From NCBI GenBank assembly GCA_902362455.1, contig CABIWJ010000003.1, forward strand, positions 30,380 to 94,379: DNA of 64,000 bases, written 5' to 3'. The position numbers and the translations under genes were made by a program. Shown here piece after piece: positions 1 to 9,208 of this stretch. Origin of the DNA: Eubacteriaceae bacterium. Lineage in GTDB: Bacteria; Bacillota; Clostridia; Lachnospirales; Lachnospiraceae. The notes under the pieces are model-generated. The model was not told where the DNA came from. It ran no database searches and worked only from the letters and a program-made list of their open reading frames with translations. Numbering within the stretch: position 1 is the first letter of the stretch; each line of letters opens with the position of its first letter.

Positions 1-341
1 GATTCTTCACATTCCGTTGAACTATATAATTTTATATCATAACCGATTTTTGATTTTATTACAGTATGGTATTGAGAAGCAATTACTTCATATATATTTT
101 CTTTCCTATACTTTTGACTACATATATAATCCATTATTATTTTTATATCTTCGCTTTTATCAAAAACAAAATACTGACGTTTATTATACGACTCAACCTC
201 AATACATTTTATCTCGCTATAATCTATTTTCAGTTTATAATATTTAGGAAACAGTATATTTACACCTACAGGTATTACAATTATCAGTATTACTGCTAAT
301 ACTATTAATATTGTCTTCCTTTTATTCTTGCTTATCTTCAT
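1..341 (-). CDS. Hypothetical membrane-anchored protein, C-terminus beyond window
   Basis: The minus strand is open from an ATG at 339-341 to the window edge, giving about 113 residues of an incomplete protein. It begins with a lysine-rich stretch (MKISKNKRK) and one hydrophobic segment at about residues 10-30 (ILIVLAVILIIVIPVGVNIL), then a polar charged domain, so it is probably anchored in the membrane with the bulk outside. A purine-rich ribosome site lies inside the last codons of the preceding purF paralogue, whose stop is 5 bases upstream, so the two are probably cotranscribed. No family recognised. Confidence 0.6.
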   Translation of the reverse strand, partial: MKISKNKRKTILIVLAVILIIVIPVGVNILFPKYYKLKIDYSEIKCIEVESYNKRQYFVFDKSEDIKIIMDYICSQKYRKENIYEVIASQYHTVIKSKIGYDIKLYSSTECEE

Positions 342-346
342 ACTAA

Positions 347-1765
347 CTATTCCCTTCCATCCCAGCAATAAGTACATAACTTACTCTTGTCTATTCCTAC
401 TGACTCTATCATATCATCTAATCTATGATATCTAAGAGATGTGAATTTAAGTTCTTTTCTTATCTCTTCTATCATATTCTGATATCTTTCAGTTTCAGGA
501 TTAGTATACTCGTTAAGTACATTTTCAGCATTATCACCCTCTAAATTCTTAATAACTCGTCTTGTTATTAAGTCCATTTCTGAAGATGAACGTGAGAAAT
601 TAATGAATTTACAGCCATATACAAGTGGTGGGCAGGCAGGTCTTATATGTACCTCTTTAGCTCCGCTTGAATATAGGAATTCAGTAGTTTCTCTAAGCTG
701 TGTTCCTCTTACGATAGAGTCATCTATAAGTAATAATCTCTTATCTTTAATTAAATCATGAACAGGTATAAGTTTCATTTTTGCAATCAGATTACGCTTA
801 CTCTGGATAGTAGGCATAAATGAACGTGGCCATGTAGGTGTATATTTAATAAATGGTCTTGAAAATGGAATTCCTGACTCGTTAGCATATCCTACCGCAT
901 GAGCTGTTCCTGAATCCGGTACACCTGCAACAATATCAGGCTCTACCTTATTCTTGTCATTCATATCACGTCTTGCAAGCATTGCTCCACAGTTATAACG
1001 CATTTTCTCAACACTTACGCCCTCATAGCTTGACGATGGATAGCCATAATATATCCATAAGAATGTGCAAATCTTCATATCTGTACCCGGTGCGCATACC
1101 GTTCGTACTTCTTCCGGTGTCATAATTACTATTTCGCCCGGACCTAATTCCTTATAATCCGTATATCCAAGATTCAGATAGGCAAATGATTCAAATGTAG
1201 CACAATATCCGTCCTCTTTCTTACCGATAACCGCCGGAGTTCTTCCTAATCTGTCTCTCGCTACAAATATGCCCTTAGGAGTCATAACTAACATAGTCAT
1301 TGAACCATCTATTATCTCCTGTGCATACCTTATACCATCAATCATATTATCTTTCTGGTTAATAATAGCCGCCACGAGTTCAGTAGCATTAATATCTCCA
1401 CCACTCATTTCTAAGAAATGCGAATTACCATTACTGAAAATCTTTTTAACAATTTCATCTGTATTATTAATTTTACCAACTGTTGTTATAGCATAGGTTC
1501 CATGATGCGAACGAACAATTAATGGCTGTGGTTCATAATCTGATATACAGCCAATTCCTAAATTACCTTTCATTTCATTTATCTCTTTATCGAATTTAGT
1601 TCTGAAAGGAGAATTCTCTATATTATGGATTGAACGATCAAATCCATTCTTGCCATATACAGCCATTCCACCTCTTCTTGTTCCAAGATGTGAATGATAA
1701 TCAGTTCCAAAAAATAAATCAAATACGCAATCATTTTTCGATGCAACTCCAAAAAATCCGCCCAT
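347..1765 (-). CDS. PurF-like protein lacking the glutaminase cysteine
   Basis: This is a homologue of amidophosphoribosyltransferase, 472 residues. The phosphoribosyltransferase half keeps the PRPP-binding motif LLLIDDSIVRGT (about residues 345-356) and cysteines placed like the Fe-S ligands of Bacillus-type PurF, including the C-terminal CTYC pair. The N-terminal glutaminase half starts MGGFFGVAS, where true PurF exposes a catalytic Cys followed by GVFG, and it has no propeptide. Glutamine hydrolysis is therefore unlikely; it may use ammonia, act on another substrate or be regulatory (inference). It lies downstream of purF and purB, which implies a purine-linked role. The start has a GAGG ribosome site. 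Often annotated simply as purF, which may be wrong. Confidence 0.8.
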   Translation of the reverse strand: MGGFFGVASKNDCVFDLFFGTDYHSHLGTRRGGMAVYGKNGFDRSIHNIENSPFRTKFDKEINEMKGNLGIGCISDYEPQPLIVRSHHGTYAITTVGKINNTDEIVKKIFSNGNSHFLEMSGGDINATELVAAIINQKDNMIDGIRYAQEIIDGSMTMLVMTPKGIFVARDRLGRTPAVIGKKEDGYCATFESFAYLNLGYTDYKELGPGEIVIMTPEEVRTVCAPGTDMKICTFLWIYYGYPSSSYEGVSVEKMRYNCGAMLARRDMNDKNKVEPDIVAGVPDSGTAHAVGYANESGIPFSRPFIKYTPTWPRSFMPTIQSKRNLIAKMKLIPVHDLIKDKRLLLIDDSIVRGTQLRETTEFLYSSGAKEVHIRPACPPLVYGCKFINFSRSSSEMDLITRRVIKNLEGDNAENVLNEYTNPETERYQNMIEEIRKELKFTSLRYHRLDDMIESVGIDKSKLCTYCWDGRE

Positions 1766-1802
1766 TACTTTTCCTCATTTCTGCGTTGTCTTTTATCACT
1801 AA

Positions 1803-1834
1803 AGGTTTCCGATAGCAACGCTTACCGGAAACCT
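1803..1834 (-). terminator. Hairpin between purB and the purF paralogue
   Basis: A 9-bp perfect stem (AGGTTTCCG / CGGAAACCT) with a 14-base loop lies in the 165-base gap after purB. Only a short T run follows on the minus strand, so it is a weak terminator or an RNA-stability hairpin that lowers expression of the downstream genes. Confidence 0.4.
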
Positions 1835-1930
1835 GATTACTATAGAGTATATTATTATAAGAATAAATTATAAAAATATATTGTTACGCAAATAAATTAT
1901 AAAATATATTATATATTCTTATATTTATAA

Positions 1931-3361
1931 TTACACGTTGATTGTAGCTGTCATTCCAAGTATTTCCTTATTCTCTTCAAGAATTGGATTAATAACTTCA
2001 CTTAAGAACTCATCAACCTGCTCTTTTGAACGTCCAACATACTTTGTTGGGTCCATTGATTTCTTCAAATCTTCAAGACTCATTCCGAATTTATCATCTG
2101 CTGCAATAAGCTCTAATAAATTGTTATCAAGTCCCTCTTCTTTAACATTCTTTCCTGCAATCATAGAAAGCTTACGAATCTCTTCGTGTAATTCCTGTCT
2201 GTCGCCACCTGCTTTAACTGCATCCATCATAATATTCTCAGTAGCCATAAATGGTAATTCAGCCATAAGTCTCTTCTCAATAACCTTAGGATATACAACT
2301 AAACCATCTACTACATTGAGATATAAGTCAAGTATTCCGTCGATTGCAAGAAATGCTTCAGGAACACTTATTCTCTTATTAGCAGAGTCATCAAGTGTTC
2401 TTTCAAACCACTGCGTTGCTGATGTAATTGCAGGATTAAGTGCATCTACCATTACATAATTAGCAAGTGATGCAATTCTCTCACTTCTCATAGGGTTTCT
2501 CTTATAAGCCATTGCAGATGAACCAATCTGATTCTTTTCAAATGGTTCTTCAACCTCTTTAAGATGCTGTAATAATCTTATATCATTTGAGAATTTATGA
2601 GCACTTGCTGCAATTCCTGCTAATACATTTAATACTCTTGTATCAACTTTTCTTGTATATGTCTGTCCTGAAACAGGCTGACATTTCTCAAATCCCATCT
2701 TCTTAGCTATCATAGGATCAATTTTTCTGATTTTATCCTGGTCACCCTCGAATAATTCAAGGAAACTTGCCTGTGTACCTGTTGTTCCCTTTGAACCTAA
2801 TAACTTCATACTTCCGATAATATAATCAAGGTCTTCTAAGTCAACAACTAATTCATTCATCCATAATGTCGCACGTTTTCCAACTGTAGTTGGCTGTGCA
2901 GGCTGAAAATGTGTAAATGCAAGTGTTGGCTGTGCTTTATATGAATCAGCAAATTTAGCTAATTCAGCAATAACATTTATTAATTTCTTTCTGACCAATT
3001 TAAGTGCTTCAGTCATTACGATAATATCAGTATTGTCACCAACATAACATGAAGTTGCACCAAGATGGATAATTCCCTTAGCTTTTGGACACTGTACACC
3101 ATATGCATAAACATGTGACATAACATCATGTCTTACTAATCTTTCTCTTTCCTTAGCAACATCATAATTAATGTCCTCTGCATATTCTTTTAACTCTGCA
3201 ATCTGCTCATCAGTGATATTAAGTCCTAATTCTTTCTCTGTCTCTGCTAATGCAATCCATAATTTTCTCCATGTTCTGAATTTCATATCAGGTGAGAAAA
3301 TATACTGCATTTCCTTACTTGCATATCGCTCTGACAATGGGCTTTGATACTTATCGTACAT
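1931..3361 (-). CDS. purB: Adenylosuccinate lyase
   Basis: Cytosolic fumarase/aspartase-superfamily enzyme that removes fumarate from SAICAR and from adenylosuccinate in purine synthesis. The 476-residue length fits the long PurB subgroup. Visible marks are the N-terminal YASKEMQYIFSPDMKFRTWRK region, the HLGATSCYVGDN segment with the catalytic-histidine neighbourhood, the TLAFTHFQPAQPTT segment, and the superfamily signature GSSAMAYKRNPMRSE at about residues 283-297. The ATG is preceded by an AGGAG ribosome site. It sits between purF and the purF paralogue on the same strand. Confidence 0.96.
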   Translation of the reverse strand: MYDKYQSPLSERYASKEMQYIFSPDMKFRTWRKLWIALAETEKELGLNITDEQIAELKEYAEDINYDVAKERERLVRHDVMSHVYAYGVQCPKAKGIIHLGATSCYVGDNTDIIVMTEALKLVRKKLINVIAELAKFADSYKAQPTLAFTHFQPAQPTTVGKRATLWMNELVVDLEDLDYIIGSMKLLGSKGTTGTQASFLELFEGDQDKIRKIDPMIAKKMGFEKCQPVSGQTYTRKVDTRVLNVLAGIAASAHKFSNDIRLLQHLKEVEEPFEKNQIGSSAMAYKRNPMRSERIASLANYVMVDALNPAITSATQWFERTLDDSANKRISVPEAFLAIDGILDLYLNVVDGLVVYPKVIEKRLMAELPFMATENIMMDAVKAGGDRQELHEEIRKLSMIAGKNVKEEGLDNNLLELIAADDKFGMSLEDLKKSMDPTKYVGRSKEQVDEFLSEVINPILEENKEILGMTATINV

Positions 3362-3455
3362 ATTAGTTCTCCTTTTTCTTATACATATTAGTTAATCTAT
3401 CTAAGGTATCTTTTCCTTAGTATTATATCAGCTAATGCCAATATTTTAAACACTT

Positions 3456-4916
3456 TTATGCTTCATATTCACCACGAATATCTTCCTTAGGTGGTTCTAT
3501 AGGATACTTTCCATTAAAACATCCTGTACAAATAGGAAGTCCTTCCACCATCTGTGATAATCTGTCTATTTCTAGATAACCTAACGAATCCGCACCGATA
3601 ATCTGTCTGATTTCTTCAATCGTTCTGTTATGCGCAATTAACTGTTCTTTACTTGGAATATCCGTTCCAAAATAACACTCATTTAAAAATGGTGGTGAAC
3701 TTATTCTTACATGCACCTCTGTAGCACCTGCTTCCTTAAGCATTCCTACTATACGGTCACTCGTAGTACCTCTTACAATAGAGTCATCTATCATAATTAC
3801 TCTTTTACCCTTAACTGCTTCTTTCAAAACGTTAAGTTTAACTCTTACACTTGATTCCCTGCTGCTCTGCTTAGGCTTTATAAATGTACGTCCGACATAT
3901 CCGTTCTTAACAAATGCAGTACCATAAGGAATTCCTGATTCTAAAGAATATCCTAATGCTGCCGCATTTCCTGATTCCGGCACACCTACTACTAAATCAG
4001 CCTCTACAGGATGATCCATGGCAAGATATCTTCCTGCCATAATTCTTGAATGATATACTGAAATTCCATCAATTATACTGTCCGGTCTTGCGAAATAAAT
4101 ATATTCAAATATACATCTTGCTTCTTTCTCTTTAGGCAGACATAATGATGTATCAGATATTATCTTACCATCAGTAATAGTTACTATCTCACCAGGTAAG
4201 ACATCTCTTACATGCTCTGCACCGATAGTATCAAGTGCACATGTCTCTGAAGCTAAAATATATGTATTATCTCTTTTACCAATGCATAATGGCTTAAAAC
4301 CATATGGGTCTCTTGCACCTATTAATTTTCTCGGACTCATTACAATTAATGAATAAGCACCTTTTATCTTCTTAATAGTCTCTTTGACAGCTTCCTCAAC
4401 CGAACCACATTTAATTCTGGCTCTTGCGATAAGATATGCTATAACTTCTGAATCTATTGTAGTCTGGAAAATAGCTCCGGTATACTCTAGTTCCTTGCGA
4501 AGTTCTAACGCATTAATAAGATTTCCATTATGTGCAAGTCCAAGAATACCTTTCACATAATTAAGTACCAATGGCTGTGCATTCTCTCTCGTACTGCTTC
4601 CTGCTGTAGAATATCTTGTATGTCCGACACCGATATTACCTTTTAATTTTTCAAGATTATCCGGCTGGAACACTTCATTTACAAGGCCCATATCCTTATA
4701 GACACTTACCTTGCCCTTTGGTCCCTCTGTATCACTTACAGCTATTCCGCAGCTTTCCTGACCTCTGTGCTGTAATGCAAATAAACCATAATAAATCGAT
4801 GATGCCACATCATTGCCATCGAAATCATACATTCCGAATACACCACATTCCTCATGTAATGTATCGTCTGCATCCGGTGACATACAACAGTTACTAATTT
4901 CATGTATATTCTTCAT
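3456..4916 (-). CDS. purF: Amidophosphoribosyltransferase
   Basis: First committed step of de novo purine synthesis: PRPP plus glutamine gives 5-phosphoribosylamine. The 486-residue protein has a 23-residue propeptide followed by Cys24 in EECGVFG; propeptide removal would expose this cysteine as the N-terminal nucleophile. The glutaminase domain shows ALQHRGQESCGIA, and the C-terminal half carries the PRPP motif VIMIDDSIVRGTTS. Cysteines in ARCIF, NECYF and the terminal CTGC fit the 4Fe-4S ligands of the Bacillus type. The ATG follows AGGAG. The 217 bases upstream hold no recognisable riboswitch. Confidence 0.97.
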   Translation of the reverse strand: MKNIHEISNCCMSPDADDTLHEECGVFGMYDFDGNDVASSIYYGLFALQHRGQESCGIAVSDTEGPKGKVSVYKDMGLVNEVFQPDNLEKLKGNIGVGHTRYSTAGSSTRENAQPLVLNYVKGILGLAHNGNLINALELRKELEYTGAIFQTTIDSEVIAYLIARARIKCGSVEEAVKETIKKIKGAYSLIVMSPRKLIGARDPYGFKPLCIGKRDNTYILASETCALDTIGAEHVRDVLPGEIVTITDGKIISDTSLCLPKEKEARCIFEYIYFARPDSIIDGISVYHSRIMAGRYLAMDHPVEADLVVGVPESGNAAALGYSLESGIPYGTAFVKNGYVGRTFIKPKQSSRESSVRVKLNVLKEAVKGKRVIMIDDSIVRGTTSDRIVGMLKEAGATEVHVRISSPPFLNECYFGTDIPSKEQLIAHNRTIEEIRQIIGADSLGYLEIDRLSQMVEGLPICTGCFNGKYPIEPPKEDIRGEYEA

Positions 4917-5241
4917 ACGGTCTGTACTCCTTTAAGTTTATTCTGTGAGCTTTTCTGAAATAAAATATATCTTATAGCCAAATATCGCATTAAATATGAC
5001 ATTATTCTATTGTCTTTTACAAAATAAATATATCTTAAAACCTTATGCTCTTAACTTATAAACCTAAATGCCTAATCATATTTCACTCTTACTAAACAAG
5101 GTAAATTATAATACAATACATACTTAAAATCAAATCAATTTTCCACATTGAATATTATTTGTATAACTTTGCAAAATTCTTGAATAATCAGATAATTACT
5201 TGTATAATATATCCAAGATATATTTGCAGCTGCGTCTGCAA

Positions 5242-5401
5242 AATGGAGCCAGTGTGAAAGAATTGTGCTGATGCACCAATTCTTTCGCCCCAAACTAATT
5301 GTTTCCGGGCGAAAACAATTAGTTTTATGGCAGATTAGAAATCGCATACGCGAATTTCTAATCGCCTCCTCGCGAACAAGTCGCTCAGAATGGAGAATAG
5401 T
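5242..5401 (+). repeat. Three-hairpin repeat element, copy 1, 5' of the PilZ gene
   Basis: Stems lie at 5256-5286 (arms GAAAGAATT / AATTCTTTC), 5292-5323 (AACTAATTGTTT / AAACAATTAGTT) and 5333-5363 (GATTAGAAAT / ATTTCTAATC). The linker TTTTATGGCA and the tail ending AACAAGTCGCTCAGA are shared with the copies at 26301 and 42257, while the stem bases differ in a compensatory way. AATGGAG occurs at both ends (5242-5248 and 5389-5395); the right-hand copy is the ribosome site of the PilZ gene. Confidence 0.8.
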
Positions 5402-5767
5402 ATGCCTGAAAAAGAAAAACGTCGTTATAAAAGAATGAATGTTGATTTAAAACTTAATATCTCAAAGTTATTTCATCAAGATAATGGAGTGATTGCCAAT
5501 ATTGATGCTCCAATTGAAGTTACTGATATCTCAAAAGGGGGTATCGGTTTCACATCTTCTGCAACACTTCCTACCGGATATTACTTCAATGCCAAAATCA
5601 AATTAGGTGGTGATGACTCTATATTATATACGGTTGTAAGAATCGTAAGAAGCCGCCTATGTGATAATGGACTTAAGAATTATGGTGCTGAATTTATAGG
5701 TCTTGCTCCTATACTTAATTATATCTTTGATGATTATGAAGCAACTTTGGATAATTCTAACAATTAA
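5402..5767 (+). CDS. PilZ domain protein, probable cyclic di-GMP receptor
   Basis: A 121-residue single-domain protein. The PilZ signature is complete: an arginine-rich RRYKR near residues 7-11, then DISKGGIGF (the D/NxSxxG motif) about 35 residues on. Such proteins bind cyclic di-GMP and alter motility, polysaccharide export or transcription through a partner; no partner is encoded next to it. An ATG exists at 5390, but the GGAG at 5392-5395 is inside that codon context and has proper spacing only to the ATG at 5402, so I use 5402. The ribosome site is the right edge of the repeat element upstream. Confidence 0.9.
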   Translation: MPEKEKRRYKRMNVDLKLNISKLFHQDNGVIANIDAPIEVTDISKGGIGFTSSATLPTGYYFNAKIKLGGDDSILYTVVRIVRSRLCDNGLKNYGAEFIGLAPILNYIFDDYEATLDNSNN

Positions 5768-5809
5768 TTAGACATCTTGTTTTACTCTGTATTTACTATT
5801 TATTATTAA

Positions 5810-5863
5810 AATCAAAAGTCAGAAAACTTTCCTTTTATTCAGGAAATTTTCTGATTTTTGATT
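5810..5863. terminator. Bidirectional terminator between the PilZ gene and gatB
   Basis: A long inverted repeat (arms beginning AATCAAAAGTCAGAAAA and closing with its near-complement) between convergent genes. T-rich flanks on both strands suit termination in both directions. Confidence 0.75.
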
Positions 5864-5893
5864 CTATAACCATATTATTTACCATAAGCGGAT

Positions 5894-7324
5894 TTACAAT
5901 AATTCCTTTAAAATTTTATTTATCATTCCCGGATTAGCTTTTCCCTTAGTAGCTTTCATAGCCTGACCTACTAAGAATCCAATCGCCTTGTCCTTACCAT
6001 TATGATAATCCTCAACAGACTGTGGATTATTAGCCACTATTTCTTCAAGCATTTTTCTTAATCCTTCTTCATCATTGTCCATTTTTAAACCATGTTCTTC
6101 GATGTATACGTCAGGATCAATATCTTCAGTAAATACCTTCTCAAATACTTCTTTTGCTACTGAACTGTTAATTGTTCCGGCATCTATAAGTTTAATAAGT
6201 TTTGCAAGATTTACTGGTGAAAATGAAATTTCTTCAGCATCCATCTCATGCTCTTTAAGAAGTCTCATTGTCTCGCCCATAAGATAATTACTTACTTTCT
6301 TGGCATTCGCACCCTCACTTACTGTTTCTTCGAAAATATCTGCCAATTTCTTAGTTGCTGTAATAATTCCGGCATCATATTCAGGAATACCATATTCCTT
6401 AATATATCTTGCCATCTTCTCTTCCCTGAATTCTGGCTGACTGTCTTTAATACGTTTAAGCCATTCATCACTAATTACAATAGGTACAAGGTCTGGTTCA
6501 GGGAAATATCTGTAATCCTTAGCATCCTCCTTAGAACGCATTGGATAGGAATACTCTTTGTTATCGTCCCATCTTCTAGTCTCCTGTATTACTTTTTCAC
6601 CTGATTCGATTAAATCAATCTGTCTTGCTCTCTCATTTTCAATTGCCCTTGAAATTGCCTTAAATGAGTTGAGGTTCTTCATCTCTGTTCGTGTGCCAAA
6701 TTCTTTGGCTCCCATTTCCCTTACGGAAATGTTTACATCGGCACGCATTGAACCCTCGTTAAGTTTACAGTCAGATGCTCCAAGATACTGGATTATCATT
6801 CTAAGCTTCTCAAGATAAGAAATAACTTCATCTGAGGAACGCATATCAGGTTCTGATACTATTTCAATAAGCGGAACTCCTGACCTGTTATAGTCAACTA
6901 ATGAGCAGTCCTCCCAATCATCATGTATTAACTTACCTGCATCTTCCTCCATATGAATCTCATGAATACCTACTTTTTTTCTTCCATTTTCACCATCTAT
7001 TTCCACATAACCATTTCGGCAGATAGGAAGATATAACTGTGAAATCTGGTAGTTCTGTGGATTATCAGGATAGAAATAATTCTTTCTGTCAAATTTACAA
7101 TATCTTGTGATGTCACAGTTAGTAGCAACGCCTACTGACATCGCATATTCCACTACCTGTTTATTAAGTACCGGAAGACTTCCCGGCATACCTGTACAAA
7201 CCGGACATGTATGTGCATTAGGTTCGGCACCAAATGCAGTTGAACAGCCACAGAATATCTTCGTCTTTGTAGCTAACTCAACATGTACTTCAAGTCCAAT
7301 AACTGTTTCATATACTTTACTCAT
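5894..7324 (-). CDS. gatB: Asp-tRNA(Asn)/Glu-tRNA(Gln) amidotransferase subunit B
   Basis: GatB binds and phosphorylates mischarged Asp-tRNA(Asn) or Glu-tRNA(Gln), then amidates it with ammonia delivered from GatA. The family signature near the N-terminus is clear: ETVIGLEVHVELATKTKIFCGC, then HTCPVCTGMPGSLPVLN with the zinc cysteines. The C-terminal GatB/YqeY tail ends near FLVGQAMKATKGKANPG. The frame opens at 7354, but the ATG at 7324 has GGAG seven bases ahead and gives the usual MSKVYE start, 476 residues. It follows gatA after one base, so translation is coupled. Confidence 0.96.
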   Translation of the reverse strand: MSKVYETVIGLEVHVELATKTKIFCGCSTAFGAEPNAHTCPVCTGMPGSLPVLNKQVVEYAMSVGVATNCDITRYCKFDRKNYFYPDNPQNYQISQLYLPICRNGYVEIDGENGRKKVGIHEIHMEEDAGKLIHDDWEDCSLVDYNRSGVPLIEIVSEPDMRSSDEVISYLEKLRMIIQYLGASDCKLNEGSMRADVNISVREMGAKEFGTRTEMKNLNSFKAISRAIENERARQIDLIESGEKVIQETRRWDDNKEYSYPMRSKEDAKDYRYFPEPDLVPIVISDEWLKRIKDSQPEFREEKMARYIKEYGIPEYDAGIITATKKLADIFEETVSEGANAKKVSNYLMGETMRLLKEHEMDAEEISFSPVNLAKLIKLIDAGTINSSVAKEVFEKVFTEDIDPDVYIEEHGLKMDNDEEGLRKMLEEIVANNPQSVEDYHNGKDKAIGFLVGQAMKATKGKANPGMINKILKELL

Positions 7325-7325
7325 A

Positions 7326-8771
7326 TTAATCTCCATTTCTTCTTGCCTGTTCATAAGTATAAGCTGTTCTTATAAGGTTCTTCTCCTTAAAACAGTCACC
7401 TATTAACTGTAATCCGATTGGCAATCCCTTTGAATCTTTTCCACATGGAATGCTTATTCCCGGAAGTCCTGCAAGATTGACTGATATTGTATATATATCA
7501 CCTAAATACATTTTAAGTGGATCTGAAAGGCTTTCTCCTAATTTAGGTGCTGTAGTCGGTGCAACTGGTCCTAATATAACATCATATTTAGCAAATGCAT
7601 CATCAAATGCTTTCTTAATAAGAGCCTTAACTCTTAATGCCTTAAGATAATATGCATCATAGTAACCTGAACTTAACACGAATGAACCGAGCATAATTCT
7701 TCTCTTGACTTCTGTTCCAAAGCCCTCTGAACGGGTTTTCTTATACATATTATGCAAATCTGTAAATTCTTCTGTTCTGTATCCGTATTTAATTCCATCG
7801 AATCTCTCAAGGTTCGAGCTGGCTTCTGCTGCTGCAATTGTATAGTAAGCAGGTACTGCATATTCTACCAGACTTAAATCAAATTCTTCTACGATTGCAC
7901 CTTTTCTCTTAAGAACCTCTGCTGCCTCTAATACAGCTTTCTTAACTTCATCATCTAAACCATCGCCGAAATAATCTCTTGGAATACCGATTCTCATACC
8001 TTTTACATCATTAACTAATGCTGATGTAAAATCTGTATCATCCCGTTGTATAGATGTTGAATCTTTAGTGTCATGTCCTGATATAACCTCAAGTATTGTT
8101 GCACAGTCTGTTACATCTTTACATAAAGGTCCAATCTGGTCTAGAGATGAACCATATGCAATCAGGCCATAGCGTGATACCGTCGAATAAGTAGGCTTCA
8201 TTCCTACTACACCACAATATCCAGCCGGCTGTCTTATTGAACCACCTGTATCTGAACCTAATGCATAGAAGCACTCTTTCGCAGCTACTGCGGCCGCTGA
8301 ACCACCTGATGAACCTCCCGGTACATATTCAGGATTACATGGATTCTTAGTAACTCCATATGCTGATGTCTCTGTCGTTGAACCCATTGCGAATTCATCC
8401 ATATTTGTTTTACCGATTATTACAGCTCCGGCTTTCTCTAATTTTTCCACCGCCTCTGCCGAAAATGTTGGAACAAAATTATTAAGAATCTTTGATGCAC
8501 ATGTTGTAAGCATATCCTTTGTACACATATTATCCTTTATGGCTACAGGTACTCCGGCAAGCGGACCGTCTAATTCACCTGAATCAATCTTAGCCTGTAC
8601 ATCTTCTGCCTGTTTTAATACTTTTTCTTTATCAATGGTAATATAGCAATGATAAATATCTTCTTTCTTATCAATTTGTTCTAATACAGCTTTAGCGGCT
8701 TCTAAAACAGTTACTTCTTTATTCTTAATTTTCTCTGCAAGCTCTGTTGCAGTATAATCTAAAATACTCAT
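7326..8771 (-). CDS. gatA: Asp-tRNA(Asn)/Glu-tRNA(Gln) amidotransferase subunit A
   Basis: Glutaminase subunit of GatCAB and a member of the amidase signature family. The Ser-cisSer-Lys triad is visible: Lys in AGVPVAIKDN, and the two serines in GGSSGGSAAAVAA and GSDTGGSIRQPA. Length is about 481 residues. A GTG at 8789 opens the frame, but the ATG at 8771 gives the conserved MSILDYTATELAEKI start. Second of three subunit genes in the gatCAB block, 12 bases after the end of gatC reading frame sequence. Confidence 0.95.
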   Translation of the reverse strand: MSILDYTATELAEKIKNKEVTVLEAAKAVLEQIDKKEDIYHCYITIDKEKVLKQAEDVQAKIDSGELDGPLAGVPVAIKDNMCTKDMLTTCASKILNNFVPTFSAEAVEKLEKAGAVIIGKTNMDEFAMGSTTETSAYGVTKNPCNPEYVPGGSSGGSAAAVAAKECFYALGSDTGGSIRQPAGYCGVVGMKPTYSTVSRYGLIAYGSSLDQIGPLCKDVTDCATILEVISGHDTKDSTSIQRDDTDFTSALVNDVKGMRIGIPRDYFGDGLDDEVKKAVLEAAEVLKRKGAIVEEFDLSLVEYAVPAYYTIAAAEASSNLERFDGIKYGYRTEEFTDLHNMYKKTRSEGFGTEVKRRIMLGSFVLSSGYYDAYYLKALRVKALIKKAFDDAFAKYDVILGPVAPTTAPKLGESLSDPLKMYLGDIYTISVNLAGLPGISIPCGKDSKGLPIGLQLIGDCFKEKNLIRTAYTYEQARRNGD

Positions 8772-8800
8772 CTCTACACTAAGCCTCACTTCCGATTAAT

Positions 8801-9094
8801 TTACTCAAATGTTTTTGGTACATTAAACATTCCATCTTTTTCTTCAGGAGCATTCTTAAGTATATTATCTCTGTCATCTCCATTCGTAACCACATCTTCA
8901 CGAAATACGTTATTAACTGGAAATACATGGCTCATAGGTTCTACACCCTCTGTATCTAACTCATTTAATTTATCAATATAATTAAGCATATTAGCCATAT
9001 CTTTCTTGGCCTGCTCTTTTTCCTCTCCACTAAGTTCTAACTTAGCAAGAATACCAACATAATCAATCGTTTCATCTGAAATTACGTTTGCCAT
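8801..9094 (-). CDS. gatC: Asp-tRNA(Asn)/Glu-tRNA(Gln) amidotransferase subunit C
   Basis: Small stabilising subunit, 97 residues, with the typical pattern [17 protein letters not shown] at the start and [24 protein letters not shown] in the second half. The frame opens at 9106, but that codon contains the ribosome site; GGAGG five bases before the ATG at 9094 sets the start. First gene of gatCAB, downstream of aspS, so the aspartyl-tRNA synthetase and the amidotransferase are produced together. Confidence 0.94.
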   Translation of the reverse strand: MANVISDETIDYVGILAKLELSGEEKEQAKKDMANMLNYIDKLNELDTEGVEPMSHVFPVNNVFREDVVTNGDDRDNILKNAPEEKDGMFNVPKTFE

Positions 9095-9099
9095 ATTAA

Positions 9100-9208
9100 C
9101 CTCCATTTCACAGACGTTTACGTCGAAGGAATCGCGAGCAAAATTTCAGATTTTGCTCTGCGATAATATTACTTTGCGACACCTGCTGCACAAAGTAGCC
9201 TCCACTTC
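9100..9208 (-). other. Multi-hairpin spacer between aspS and gatC
   Basis: Read on the minus strand, a ribosome-site-like sequence (GAAGTGGAGG, 9199-9208) overlaps the aspS stop. Three small hairpins follow (arms TACTTTG/CAAAGTA, GAGCAAAAT/ATTTTGCTC, GACGT/ACGTC), then a second ribosome-site copy (GAAATGGAGG, 9100-9109) directly before gatC. The layout resembles the SD-flanked repeat elements elsewhere in the window, but the sequence is different. Confidence 0.5.

Noticed and set aside
1938..2459. 173-codon plus-strand frame opposite purB
   Set aside because: Antisense shadow of a well-conserved gene.
4917..5134. Purine riboswitch before purF
   Set aside because: I could not find the conserved loop sequences or a fitting stem layout in this AT-rich stretch.
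5135..5347. 70-codon minus-strand frame upstream of the PilZ gene
   Set aside because: It lies across the three-hairpin repeat, has no ribosome site or domain, and its sequence is explained by the repeat.
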